Part shown: positions 26,038 through 33,854 of the stretch, one piece after another
How positions within the stretch are numbered: the stretch's first letter is position 1
Layout: each line of letters opens with the position of its first letter
Source of the DNA: Photobacterium profundum
GTDB taxonomy: Bacteria > Pseudomonadota > Gammaproteobacteria > Enterobacterales > Vibrionaceae
DNA length: 42,057 nt
Assembly: GCF_003026285.1 (NCBI RefSeq)
Contig: NZ_PYOD01000027.1
Span: 1-42,057, forward strand
Reading direction: 5' to 3'
Translations under genes and position numbers: made by a program
The notes under the pieces: model-generated
Database searches by the model: none
What the model was told of the DNA's origin: nothing
Seen by the model: only the letters and a program-made list of their open reading frames with translations

Positions 26038-26056
26038 GGGGTATGAGGGATGAGTA
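26038..26056 (+). promoter_or_regulatory. Tandem MalT-box-like sites near malP
   Basis: GGGGTATGAGG overlaps AGGGATGAGT. Compared with the MalT consensus GGGGA(T/G)GAGG, the first carries one inserted T and the second differs at two positions. They lie about 80-100 bp upstream of the malP start, the usual distance for MalT activation of malPQ. Confidence 0.6.
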
Positions 26057-26216
26057 GAAGGGGCGTAGGTAATATTAACGAGTATTTTTTGTGACGCTCT
26101 CCATAAAAATAGGGTGTAGATGAATAATCACAAGCTAACCATGCAACCTAGTTCACACTTATGAATGAAACACCCATGTGCAACTACCCGCTTAATTTTT
26201 TGTGTCACAGACGCAT

Positions 26217-26236
26217 TATGTGAAGTGGTTCATACT
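26217..26236. promoter_or_regulatory. CRP-like binding site in the malP-malT region
   Basis: TGTGA-N6-TCATA (26219-26234) differs from the CRP core TGTGA-N6-TCACA at one position. Catabolite control of mal genes by CRP is known in enterobacteria and Vibrio. Confidence 0.55.
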
Positions 26237-26239
26237 TTT

Positions 26240-26249
26240 AGGGATGAGA
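26240..26249 (+). promoter_or_regulatory. Distal MalT-box-like site
   Basis: AGGGATGAGA matches eight of ten MalT consensus positions and shares AGGGATGAG with the proximal site. It directly follows the CRP-like site, an arrangement recalling the CRP-MalT composite control regions of mal promoters. Confidence 0.5.
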
Positions 26250-26436
26250 GACGATAGAAGGACGCTTTAAACCCATGAGAAAGGTAAAGTTATGGTTAGG
26301 ATCAAATATTGTAGTAGCCATTTACTGCATGATTTTGATTAGCAAGTAGCATAAAGCACATACTTACTATTCCTTTGTAACGAAAGGAAGATTTCAAATC
26401 GGATCTTGAACCCTTATAAAAGACGTAAAGAATACT

Positions 26437-29145
26437 ATGTGGATACCTTCGAAACTGACTCGACCAGCACGCCTTCATAACGCAATTCTTCGTTCTCGAT
26501 TGCTGGAAAGCCTCGATCAAGCGCCTTATTATCGCCTTGTTCTTTTTCGTTCGCCTGCCGGTTACGGTAAAACAACAATGGCCGCGCAGTGGTTGAATAA
26601 ACACTCACATACTGGATGGTTTAACGTTGATGAAAGTGATAACGATACCTTTAGGTTTGCAAACTACTTACTGCAATCCATTAATAAAGCAACAAACAAT
26701 GCCTGCTTAAAAACCCAAGCAATGGCAGAACGCCGCCAATTTGCGTGTTTAACAACGCTATTCAGTGAATTATTTGGTGAATTATCAGATTATAGTGAAC
26801 AAACGTATTTAGTTCTTGATGATTACCATGTGATCAATAATGAAGAGATCCATGAAGGTATGCGCTTTTTCCTCAAGCACATGCCAGATTGCGTCACATT
26901 AGTGGTTACCAGCCGTACTCAACCGCCACTCGGCACTGCAAATTTACGAGTACGCGATTTATTGATTGAAGTAGATAACCATTTACTGGCTTTCGATCAA
27001 GAAGAAACCGAGCGCTTCTTTCACAAGCGAGTCTCTTCAGAGGTTGAAACAACAGTACTCAATTCTCTGCGAGAACAAGTCGAAGGTTGGCCATCAGCTT
27101 TACAACTTATCGCCCTGCATGCCCAACAAAAGCCCAATAACCTAGCGGAATCTGCCCTTTCAATGGCAAATTTTAACCGCGGGCATTTGTGGGACTATCT
27201 AGCAGAAGAAGTCTTTGACCAATTAGATCGTGAAACCCAGCAATTTCTATTACAGTGTTCAGTATTAGATATTTTCAATGCTGAATTAGTATCTGACTTA
27301 ACGGGTCGTAGTGACGCACTCTCTATGTTGGAATCACTCAACCGTTTTGGTTTATTCTTGAATACACTTGAAGGGGCTGATAACTGGTATCGCTTCCATA
27401 ACCTTTTCGCAGAATTTTTACGCCACCAGCGCTACTCTCAAATACCACAACAACGAACAGAGTTACACAACAACGCTGCAAAAGCATGGCTAAAACAAAA
27501 TAGTCCACAACAAGCTTTAATGCATGCAATGAAAAGTAAAAATGAAGATCTCACCATAGAGATCCTAACTGATTACGGCTGGAATATGTACCATCACGGA
27601 GAATTAAAACTCTTAGAAGACTCCGTATCGACACTCAGCACTGAGAAACTATTCAGCGCACCACGCCTTACCCTATTACGCGCTTGGTTGGCACAAAGTC
27701 AGCACCGCTATGATGATGTTGGTGAGTTAATCGCTGAATCTGAGGAAGAAATGAAACAACGAAATTTGGTGTTAGACGATGGATTACAAGGTGAGTTTAA
27801 TGCGCTTCGTGCTCAAGTTGCCATTAACCAAAGTAAACCATTAGATGCATTAGAGTTATCTGAACAAGCATTAGGACAGTTGCCTTCAACTACATACCGC
27901 AGTCGTATCGTTGCCACCTCTGTTGTGGGTGAAGTACACCACTGTTTAGGTAATCTCAGCCGTGCACTACCTATGATGCAGCAAACAGAAAAAATGGCAC
28001 GTCAGTACCATGTATATCATCAAGCCCTGTGGGCTCTATTACAACAAAGTGAAATTCTTGTTGCTCAAGGTTATGTTCAAGCTGCATTTGAATTACTCGA
28101 CCAAGCCTATCGCTTAGTAAAAGAACAACATCTACAACAAGTTCCTCTTCATGAATTTCTGTTACGCCTACGCGCTCAGATTTTATGGTGCTGGAACCGA
28201 CTCGATGAAGCAGAAGAATGCGCGCATAAGAGCTTAGAAGTACTCGCTCCCTTTGATGACACCAAATCATTACATGCTTACTCAATGTTGGCGCGTATTG
28301 CACTTAGTCGTGGTGAGATAGATAAAGCAGCACGTTATTTAGAATTGTGTAACAGCTTAATGGAACGCGCTGATTATCATATTGACTGGCGTGCAAACAC
28401 CGATTTGTCTAATCTTTTTTACTGGCAGGTAAAAGGTGAAAAAGACAATATCGCGAACTGGTTGCATCAAGCTGAACGTCCTGATAGCGCTTGTAACCAC
28501 TTCCAGCAATTACAATGGCGAAACATCGCCCGTGCGAGCATCATTTTAGAAGAATATCATCAAGCAGAAGAGATCTTCACTATGCTTGAGGATAATTGTA
28601 AAGCGCACAACTTAATAACGGATAGTAATCGTAACCTTGTTATACAATCGATTTTGTGTAAAAAACAAGGCCAACGTAAAATTGCTTTAGAGCACCTAAA
28701 ACAAGCATTAATTCTGACGAACAGTACTGGCATGATCGGTAACTTTCTGTGTGATGCAAATGAAATTTGCGATTTACTGCAAGAATTAGTTGATACAAAG
28801 CAGCTAAATGAATTAGAGCTTCACCGAGTACAGCAACTTCTTCGTGAAATGACCAGCAAAGAACGTAACCGTTCAGTACACTTTGATGAAAACTTTGTCG
28901 AAAAGCTTCTAAACCTGCCGGATGTACCAGAGCTGATTCGTACAAGCCCACTGACTCAACGTGAATGGCAAGTGCTTGGCTTAATTTACGCCGGTTTTAG
29001 CAACGAACAAATTGCATCTGAACTCGATGTTGCTTCTACAACGATCAAAACACATATTCGTAACTTGTATCAGAAATTGAATATTGCAAATCGCCAGCAA
29101 GCAATAGATACAGCAGAAAATTTACTTAAACTAATGGGCTTTTAA
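26437..29145 (+). CDS. malT: MalT, ATP-dependent activator of maltose genes
   Basis: A 902-residue LuxR-family STAND activator (LAL type) that responds to maltotriose and ATP and activates malP and malQ. The N-terminus MWIPSKLTRPARLHNAI is typical of MalT, the Walker A motif is GYGKTT (42-47), and the Walker B region is TYLVLDDYH. A long TPR-like superhelix covers about 420-800, and the LuxR-type HTH is at the end (LTQREWQVLGLIYAGFSNEQ, then TTIKTHIRNLYQKL). Length equals E. coli MalT (901). The ribosome-binding site is weak (TAAAG), as in other MalT genes that are translated poorly. It is divergent from its likely targets malP-malQ-glgB. Confidence 0.97.
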   Translation: MWIPSKLTRPARLHNAILRSRLLESLDQAPYYRLVLFRSPAGYGKTTMAAQWLNKHSHTGWFNVDESDNDTFRFANYLLQSINKATNNACLKTQAMAERRQFACLTTLFSELFGELSDYSEQTYLVLDDYHVINNEEIHEGMRFFLKHMPDCVTLVVTSRTQPPLGTANLRVRDLLIEVDNHLLAFDQEETERFFHKRVSSEVETTVLNSLREQVEGWPSALQLIALHAQQKPNNLAESALSMANFNRGHLWDYLAEEVFDQLDRETQQFLLQCSVLDIFNAELVSDLTGRSDALSMLESLNRFGLFLNTLEGADNWYRFHNLFAEFLRHQRYSQIPQQRTELHNNAAKAWLKQNSPQQALMHAMKSKNEDLTIEILTDYGWNMYHHGELKLLEDSVSTLSTEKLFSAPRLTLLRAWLAQSQHRYDDVGELIAESEEEMKQRNLVLDDGLQGEFNALRAQVAINQSKPLDALELSEQALGQLPSTTYRSRIVATSVVGEVHHCLGNLSRALPMMQQTEKMARQYHVYHQALWALLQQSEILVAQGYVQAAFELLDQAYRLVKEQHLQQVPLHEFLLRLRAQILWCWNRLDEAEECAHKSLEVLAPFDDTKSLHAYSMLARIALSRGEIDKAARYLELCNSLMERADYHIDWRANTDLSNLFYWQVKGEKDNIANWLHQAERPDSACNHFQQLQWRNIARASIILEEYHQAEEIFTMLEDNCKAHNLITDSNRNLVIQSILCKKQGQRKIALEHLKQALILTNSTGMIGNFLCDANEICDLLQELVDTKQLNELELHRVQQLLREMTSKERNRSVHFDENFVEKLLNLPDVPELIRTSPLTQREWQVLGLIYAGFSNEQIASELDVASTTIKTHIRNLYQKLNIANRQQAIDTAENLLKLMGF

Positions 29146-29172
29146 AGGAAAACTACACGACAAAGCCCATTC

Positions 29173-29210
29173 AGCGAGTGTTTGTAAGCATGATCTTTCA
29201 TACACTCGCT
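29173..29210 (+). terminator. Hairpin after malT, weak terminator
   Basis: AGCGAGTGT (29173-29181) and ACACTCGCT (29202-29210) form a 9-bp stem with a long loop, followed by TATTAG instead of a clear T-run. It lies 28 nt past malT and only 24 nt before the next start, so it may limit but not abolish readthrough. Confidence 0.4.
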
Positions 29211-29233
29211 TATTAGCCGGTTAAGGATAACCA

Positions 29234-29920
29234 ATGACTGAATGGACGAAAGATCGCATCTGGTACTTCGATATGCCGCTTAAAGTAAATGGCATACCTG
29301 TGGGCAGTCGTATGACTGTGATCAGGCTAGAAAATGATAAACTTCTGATTCATTCTCCGATTCAACTTACCACTCAATTGCAATTAGAGTTAACGAAATT
29401 AGGGCAAATTCAAATAATCGTCACACCCAACATGAATCATCATTTGTTTTTATCAGAATGGTGGCTTGCCTACCCTGAAGCATATTTTTTCACCCCACCA
29501 GGCTTACAACAAAAAAGAACTGATTTAGCATTCGATGATGCATTAGGCGCAAAAACACCTGAGTTATGGCGAAATCAATTGCTCCAAACTATTGTTCGTG
29601 GCAGTGATACGATGGAAGAGATCGTATTCTGTGATCCACAATCTAAAACATTAATCGTTGGCGATACATTAGCGTGGCTACACAATACCCACAACCCACT
29701 CACACTGGCGCTAGCCTTCATTAATGGATGCTATTACCGCCCAGCTATGCCTTTATATTGGCGATTATCATTCAAAGATAAGGCCCGCTTACGCCAATCT
29801 ATTCAAGAAATTCTTACATGGCCTTTCGATCGTATAATCTTATCTCACGGATTAGTTATTCCAGAAAATGGTAAAAAAGTATTCTCTGATGCATTTCGAT
29901 GGGTACTTCAAGGCCAATAA
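29234..29920 (+). CDS. DUF4336 / MBL-fold hydrolase-like protein
   Basis: A 228-residue protein that I assign to the DUF4336 group, distant members of the metallo-beta-lactamase fold. The pattern is VNGIPVGSRMTVIRLENDKLLIHSP at the N-terminus, then the PNMNHHLFLSEWWLAYPEA block where MBL enzymes place the metal-binding HxHxDH. Only HH is left of that motif. LIVGDTLAWLHN and RIILSHGLVI follow in order. Metal binding is therefore doubtful or altered, and the substrate is unknown. AAGGATAACC precedes the ATG. It stands 88 bp behind malT, possibly partly cotranscribed, but no maltose role is implied. No signal peptide. Confidence 0.65.
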   Translation: MTEWTKDRIWYFDMPLKVNGIPVGSRMTVIRLENDKLLIHSPIQLTTQLQLELTKLGQIQIIVTPNMNHHLFLSEWWLAYPEAYFFTPPGLQQKRTDLAFDDALGAKTPELWRNQLLQTIVRGSDTMEEIVFCDPQSKTLIVGDTLAWLHNTHNPLTLALAFINGCYYRPAMPLYWRLSFKDKARLRQSIQEILTWPFDRIILSHGLVIPENGKKVFSDAFRWVLQGQ

Positions 29921-30015
29921 CTAGAACCACACAGCCTTATAGTTCTAATTATTGATATTTGCATTAACGAAAACATGTAGCTTACTCGCATAACAGCATG
30001 TTCAGCACCTTCCAA

Positions 30016-30056
30016 CAAAAAAACACCGTGCAAATAATTATTGCACAATGTTTTTT
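30016..30056 (+). terminator. Terminator after the DUF4336 gene
   Basis: AAAAAACA-CC-GTGCAA pairs with TTGCAC-AA-TGTTTTTT around an ATAATTA loop, giving a long AT-flanked stem with one internal mismatch loop, followed on the plus strand by a run of T. It separates the DUF4336 gene from the outer-membrane protein. Confidence 0.7.
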
Positions 30057-30141
30057 ATAAGGGTAATATCCTCATCGTTGAAAACATAAGAACAACATTA
30101 AGTAATTAATATGTTGTCATAAATATAATTAGGATTTTAAA

Positions 30142-30807
30142 ATGAATAAATTCATGCTGCTTCCCCTTGCAACTCTTTTAGCAACAACTTTTACTGCACA
30201 AGCGGAAACTACTGAAACAACACAGCAAAACCTGACACAAAATTTCAGCTACGTTTCAGGTGGTTTACAGGTTTCTACTTACAATCATGACCTTATTTCA
30301 TCAGCATCAGCATCCACTATGACTACCAGCAAAACAGACAATACTGCTGGTATGTATCTTCGTGGTAGCTGGAACTTCACTGACAACTTCTTTGTAGAAA
30401 CGCGTGGTGACGCAACAGTTAAAGATGATCTTACTATCTCTAACAGCGTATTAGGCTTAGGTTACTTCCACCCAATCAATAACGACTTAACCGTATACGG
30501 TTTAGCGGGTTACTCTCGTACAGAAGTAGAATTAGAAGTCTTTAATTTCTCAAATACTTCAGTAACGGGTCGCGTTGATGACTCTGGTATTACAGGTGAA
30601 GTTGGTGCACGTTACCAGCTAATGAGCAAGTGGACTGTTGAGCCAGCTGTTCGTATGGCTAATTACGACAAGACAATGTACGAAGTTCGCCTTGGTAACA
30701 ACATTAAAGTGTCTGATCACATGAGCATTGAAGCAAACCTAATGCACCGTGATTACAACGAACTAAAAGAAATGAGCTACCAGCTAGGTGCTCGCTACAG
30801 CTTCTAA
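30142..30807 (+). CDS. Outer-membrane beta-barrel protein
   Basis: A 221-residue exported protein. The first 21 residues form a Sec signal peptide with a predicted cut after AQA (21). The mature part alternates hydrophobic and polar residues in about eight strands, and the protein ends in ARYSF, the C-terminal phenylalanine signature recognised by the Bam machinery. Segments such as VLGLGYFHPINNDLTVYGLAGYS match the OmpA-like/Ail-like small-barrel families (PF13505 type). There is no periplasmic OmpA peptidoglycan domain. AGGATT precedes the ATG and a strong terminator follows, so it is a single-gene unit. Function unknown; adhesion, stress resistance or structural roles are typical. Confidence 0.8.
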   Translation: MNKFMLLPLATLLATTFTAQAETTETTQQNLTQNFSYVSGGLQVSTYNHDLISSASASTMTTSKTDNTAGMYLRGSWNFTDNFFVETRGDATVKDDLTISNSVLGLGYFHPINNDLTVYGLAGYSRTEVELEVFNFSNTSVTGRVDDSGITGEVGARYQLMSKWTVEPAVRMANYDKTMYEVRLGNNIKVSDHMSIEANLMHRDYNELKEMSYQLGARYSF

Positions 30808-30829
30808 TACAGAACCTGTCACTTTCTTT

Positions 30830-30872
30830 AAAAACGGCTTAACATCTTGGTGTTAAGCCGTTTTTGTTTTTT
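30830..30872 (+). terminator. Strong terminator of the beta-barrel gene
   Basis: A perfect 15-bp stem, AAAAACGGCTTAACA (30830-30844) with TGTTAAGCCGTTTTT (30851-30865), with a 6-nt loop and a GTTTTTT tail. Confidence 0.95.
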
Positions 30873-31008
30873 CAAATTGAATCAATCCATTTGTATGATG
30901 TAAGTCAATTTAGTGCTTATCCTCTAGGCGTATATTTAACACCACAAGGAATGGGTGAAGATAAATCATCACCTATAATTATGTATTATGATTACAGGAG
31001 TATTATAA

Positions 31009-31281
31009 ATGGACGCTTCCAAAGTATATTTTCGCGACTTTCTTGGGTTGATCCTCGTCATTCTCTCGGTTCTCGCACTACTAGGCGCTATTTTCGATGT
31101 TCTTGCCGTATTAAATTACGTATCTGATGAAAAAGCACGGGCTTCAGTCTACCTCCATGAATCGCTACCGTTATTAATCTGTATATTGCCAACATTCATT
31201 ATTGCTAAAATCATTAATCGACCATCGTGGATTATTGGCAGTGAAGACTACCGCCTAATGATGGCAAAAAAAATGCATTAG
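31009..31281 (+). CDS. Small inner-membrane protein, function unknown
   Basis: A 90-residue protein with two hydrophobic segments, about 12-35 (LGLILVILSVLALLGAIFDV) and about 50-67 (LPLLICILPTFIIAKII), joined by a short charged loop and flanked by basic residues, so a two-span membrane protein is likely. ACAGGAG lies 8 nt before ATG 31009, a good ribosome-binding site. I recognise no family. It stands between the strong terminator of the beta-barrel gene and the alpha/beta hydrolase, which starts 41 bp later and may share its mRNA. Confidence 0.7.
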   Translation: MDASKVYFRDFLGLILVILSVLALLGAIFDVLAVLNYVSDEKARASVYLHESLPLLICILPTFIIAKIINRPSWIIGSEDYRLMMAKKMH

Positions 31282-31322
31282 ATACCGTTCTACCTAGTAC
31301 ATTTAAAATGAAGAAATAAGAA

Positions 31323-32108
31323 GTGGGCAATGTAAGTATGAAAATATTGAATACTTCAAATACACATCCCATCGTGTTAATTCGAGGGTTATTACGCGAA
31401 CAGCGACATTGGGGCGATTTTCTAAATCAACTCAATACGCAATTCCCTAAACGTCAAATAATCTGTGTCGATTTAGCTGGCAATGGAAAGCGTCATAAAC
31501 TGCAATCACCCAAAAGTATTCCAGCAATGGTGCAAGATTTACGTATTCAATTACGCCTAAAACTTACTACTGATACCCCCGTTGATTTGATTGCTCTTTC
31601 AATGGGGGGGATGATTGCAATTAGCTGGATGACGCTTTTTCCTGCTGAAATACGCTCTGCCATTTTAATGAATACCAGCGTACGACCACTGTCTCCGTTT
31701 TATCAACGCTTGAACTGGCGACAATACCTAACCACTGTTCGTATGCTATTAAGCCAATCAGAACAACAAGAAACGTTAATATTCAACATGACATCGAACC
31801 AACCAATACAAGCTAAAGTCATTGAAAATTGGACCCAATGGAAAAAAGAGTGCCCTATAACAGCACAAAACGTATTCAACCAGTTACTTGCATCTTCCAT
31901 GTTCTGTTTTACTGAAAAACCCAAGCAACCAGTCATGTTGCTTGGGTCATCAAACGATCGGCTAGTAAGCCATCAGTGCAGTGAGTCACTCGCTAAACAT
32001 ACTGAGTGGCCGCTAATTAACCACACTACAGCAGGACACGACCTAACATTGGATGAACCAGAATGGGTGGCTAAACAAGTTGCCGCGTTTTATTCGCAAT
32101 TACTTTAA
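31323..32108 (+). CDS. Alpha/beta-hydrolase fold protein
   Basis: A 261-residue soluble hydrolase of the alpha/beta fold. The nucleophile elbow is LIALSMGGM (Ser93 counting from the GTG start). The likely acid lies in SSNDRLV and the catalytic histidine in TAGHDLTLDEP close to the C-terminus. An oxyanion-hole segment, IRGLLREQRHWGDF, follows strand 1. The cap region (about 125-180) is small. The substrate is unknown; esterase and thioesterase are the common activities in this group. The start could be GTG 31323 or ATG 31338, and neither has a strong ribosome-binding site. Its stop overlaps the stop of the opposite-strand M16 gene by 3 nt. Confidence 0.85.
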   Translation: MGNVSMKILNTSNTHPIVLIRGLLREQRHWGDFLNQLNTQFPKRQIICVDLAGNGKRHKLQSPKSIPAMVQDLRIQLRLKLTTDTPVDLIALSMGGMIAISWMTLFPAEIRSAILMNTSVRPLSPFYQRLNWRQYLTTVRMLLSQSEQQETLIFNMTSNQPIQAKVIENWTQWKKECPITAQNVFNQLLASSMFCFTEKPKQPVMLLGSSNDRLVSHQCSESLAKHTEWPLINHTTAGHDLTLDEPEWVAKQVAAFYSQLL

Positions 32109-33841
32109 CCGCCAAAACCAACTTGCTCAATATTTAACATCTCAACTGAACCGTATTTACTCACAAACGGTTGAAGTTCTGCAGCTTGGCCTATCATCAC
32201 AAATTGTAAGTTTTCATTCGGGAAATATTGGTTAACTAGGCTTTGTGTTTCATCAAGCGTCAGAGAATCAACCTGACTTTCAAAGTTGTTAATATAACTT
32301 TCGTTTATACCATAAACATACATATCACCTAATATATCAGCCAGTTGCTCCGACGTTTCATAACGTGGTGGAAACTGACCTTTCAAATAGGCTTTTGCTG
32401 AATCAAGTGTTTCTTGATCGATACCTTCCCCCCATAAGCGTTCATACGTTTCTATAGCTAAATCAACCGCTTGCTCTGTTGTTGATGTTTGGGTAAACGA
32501 GTTAATTGAAAATAAACCCGATTGAGACCAAGCACTAAAACCAGAGCCTGCTCCGTAAGTTAATCCTGAATTTACTCGCAATTCATCGTTAAGCCATGAT
32601 GTAAAACGCCCACCTAAAATGGTATTAACTAATTGAATGCCAATATAATCGGGATTGTCTTTCGCTATACCTACCCCACCAAAAATAAACGTAGTTTCAG
32701 TTGCGTTGGCTTTATTAACCACCAGCACTCGGCTCTTATCCATTACTGGCACGGCATAATTTAAATCAAGCTGAGGTACAGGCTGTGTATTATTCCAATC
32801 TTCGAACAAGGCTTCTAATTCAAGCTTCATCACGTTGGAATTGAAATCGCCTACCACGGTAATGGCAGTATTGACTGGCTGGTAATAAGAATTATGGAAC
32901 GTGGCTAATTGTTTAGGAGTAATAGTCGCGATTGACTGTTGATCACCATCTACAGGGTTGGCATATGCATGTTTATCAAACACAAACTTTGAGTAATAAC
33001 CCCGAATAACCTTGTTAGGGCTTTCTTTTTGCTGTGCCAGTAACTCTACATTCTGTTTTTGAAATTTAGCAAATTCTTTCGCATTAAAAGTCGGTTCAGT
33101 CAGTACCGATTTAATCACATCAAACATGACATCCGCATCTTTTGTGAGAAAGTCAGCATTGATATAGCTCGATTCTTTATTCGATCCCGCTTCAAAGCCT
33201 GCACCGATATTATCGGTAACTTGCTCTAACTGCACTTTATTGTATTTCTTAGAACCTAATAACAAGCCTTCCGCTGTCATTGAAGCTAAACCAGAAATAG
33301 GATCATTCACTGAACCAGCTTTAACAATGGCTTTTACAGTAATAACAGGAATATCATGCTTTTCTAGTAAATAAACTGTCATACCATTTGCAAGTACTGC
33401 TTTCTTGTATTCGGGAAAAGAAAACTGCCCTTTTTTCACCGCGCTACCCTTCTTTTCAACAATTAGTAAGCTATTGCCTCTGGCTCCAGCTAAACGTTCG
33501 GTATCTGTTTTATCTTCAAAACCCAAAATTTGTGGTGTTGGCTTTACACCACTTACACTAACCACGCTTGAAGCCTTATCATCATTCAATTTTGCTGAAG
33601 AATCCATTATTACGCCTACCTTTCCCGCGGTGTTACTTGCCTCTGAATCTATATTCGGTGTTATCGAATCAGATGCTGTTTTACTAAAAATCGCAGATTT
33701 CTGGTTAGTAACCGCAATCGTCTGCTCCATTGTTGCTTCATTGCCTGGAGCTTGCATATTGGTATTATTAACGCTTGGTGGCATGGTACAGGCGACAAGT
33801 GCCAAGCTAAAAGCGACTAAAATCGGTAATTTCATCGTCAT
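32105..33841 (-). CDS. M16-family lipoprotein, non-catalytic partner
   Basis: A 578-residue lipoprotein of the pitrilysin/MPP (M16) family. It begins with a type II signal peptide ending in LVAC (Cys18), then a low-complexity, Ser/Ala/Asn-rich linker (to about 150). Two M16 domains follow. Where the zinc motif HxxEH should be, it reads SGLASMTAEGLLLGS, so the metal-binding residues are missing. The C-terminal domain keeps the ELRVNSGLTYGAGS segment with the Arg/Tyr pair that holds substrate in the non-catalytic subunits of heterodimeric M16 enzymes. GAGGAG precedes ATG 33841, 13 nt after the stop of the catalytic partner, so the two form an operon. It would act in the periplasm, anchored to a membrane. 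Confidence 0.88.
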   Translation of the reverse strand: MTMKLPILVAFSLALVACTMPPSVNNTNMQAPGNEATMEQTIAVTNQKSAIFSKTASDSITPNIDSEASNTAGKVGVIMDSSAKLNDDKASSVVSVSGVKPTPQILGFEDKTDTERLAGARGNSLLIVEKKGSAVKKGQFSFPEYKKAVLANGMTVYLLEKHDIPVITVKAIVKAGSVNDPISGLASMTAEGLLLGSKKYNKVQLEQVTDNIGAGFEAGSNKESSYINADFLTKDADVMFDVIKSVLTEPTFNAKEFAKFQKQNVELLAQQKESPNKVIRGYYSKFVFDKHAYANPVDGDQQSIATITPKQLATFHNSYYQPVNTAITVVGDFNSNVMKLELEALFEDWNNTQPVPQLDLNYAVPVMDKSRVLVVNKANATETTFIFGGVGIAKDNPDYIGIQLVNTILGGRFTSWLNDELRVNSGLTYGAGSGFSAWSQSGLFSINSFTQTSTTEQAVDLAIETYERLWGEGIDQETLDSAKAYLKGQFPPRYETSEQLADILGDMYVYGINESYINNFESQVDSLTLDETQSLVNQYFPNENLQFVMIGQAAELQPFVSKYGSVEMLNIEQVGFGG

Positions 33842-33854
33842 TAGTTTCACTCCT

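Larger units (their letters stand above)
25959..26436. other. Divergent malP-malT control region
   Basis: 478 bp without a gene. It contains the MalT-box-like sites at 26038-26056 and 26240-26249, a CRP-like site at 26217-26236, and, in the malT leader, a perfect TTCCTTT/AAAGGAA hairpin (26370-26389) about 50 nt before the malT start. Several short minus-strand frames here overlap malT and lack support. Confidence 0.6.

Noticed and set aside
30864..31127. 87-codon plus-strand frame starting just after the beta-barrel terminator
   Set aside because: It begins in the terminator tail and overlaps the better supported 90-residue membrane protein, which has a clear Shine-Dalgarno sequence.
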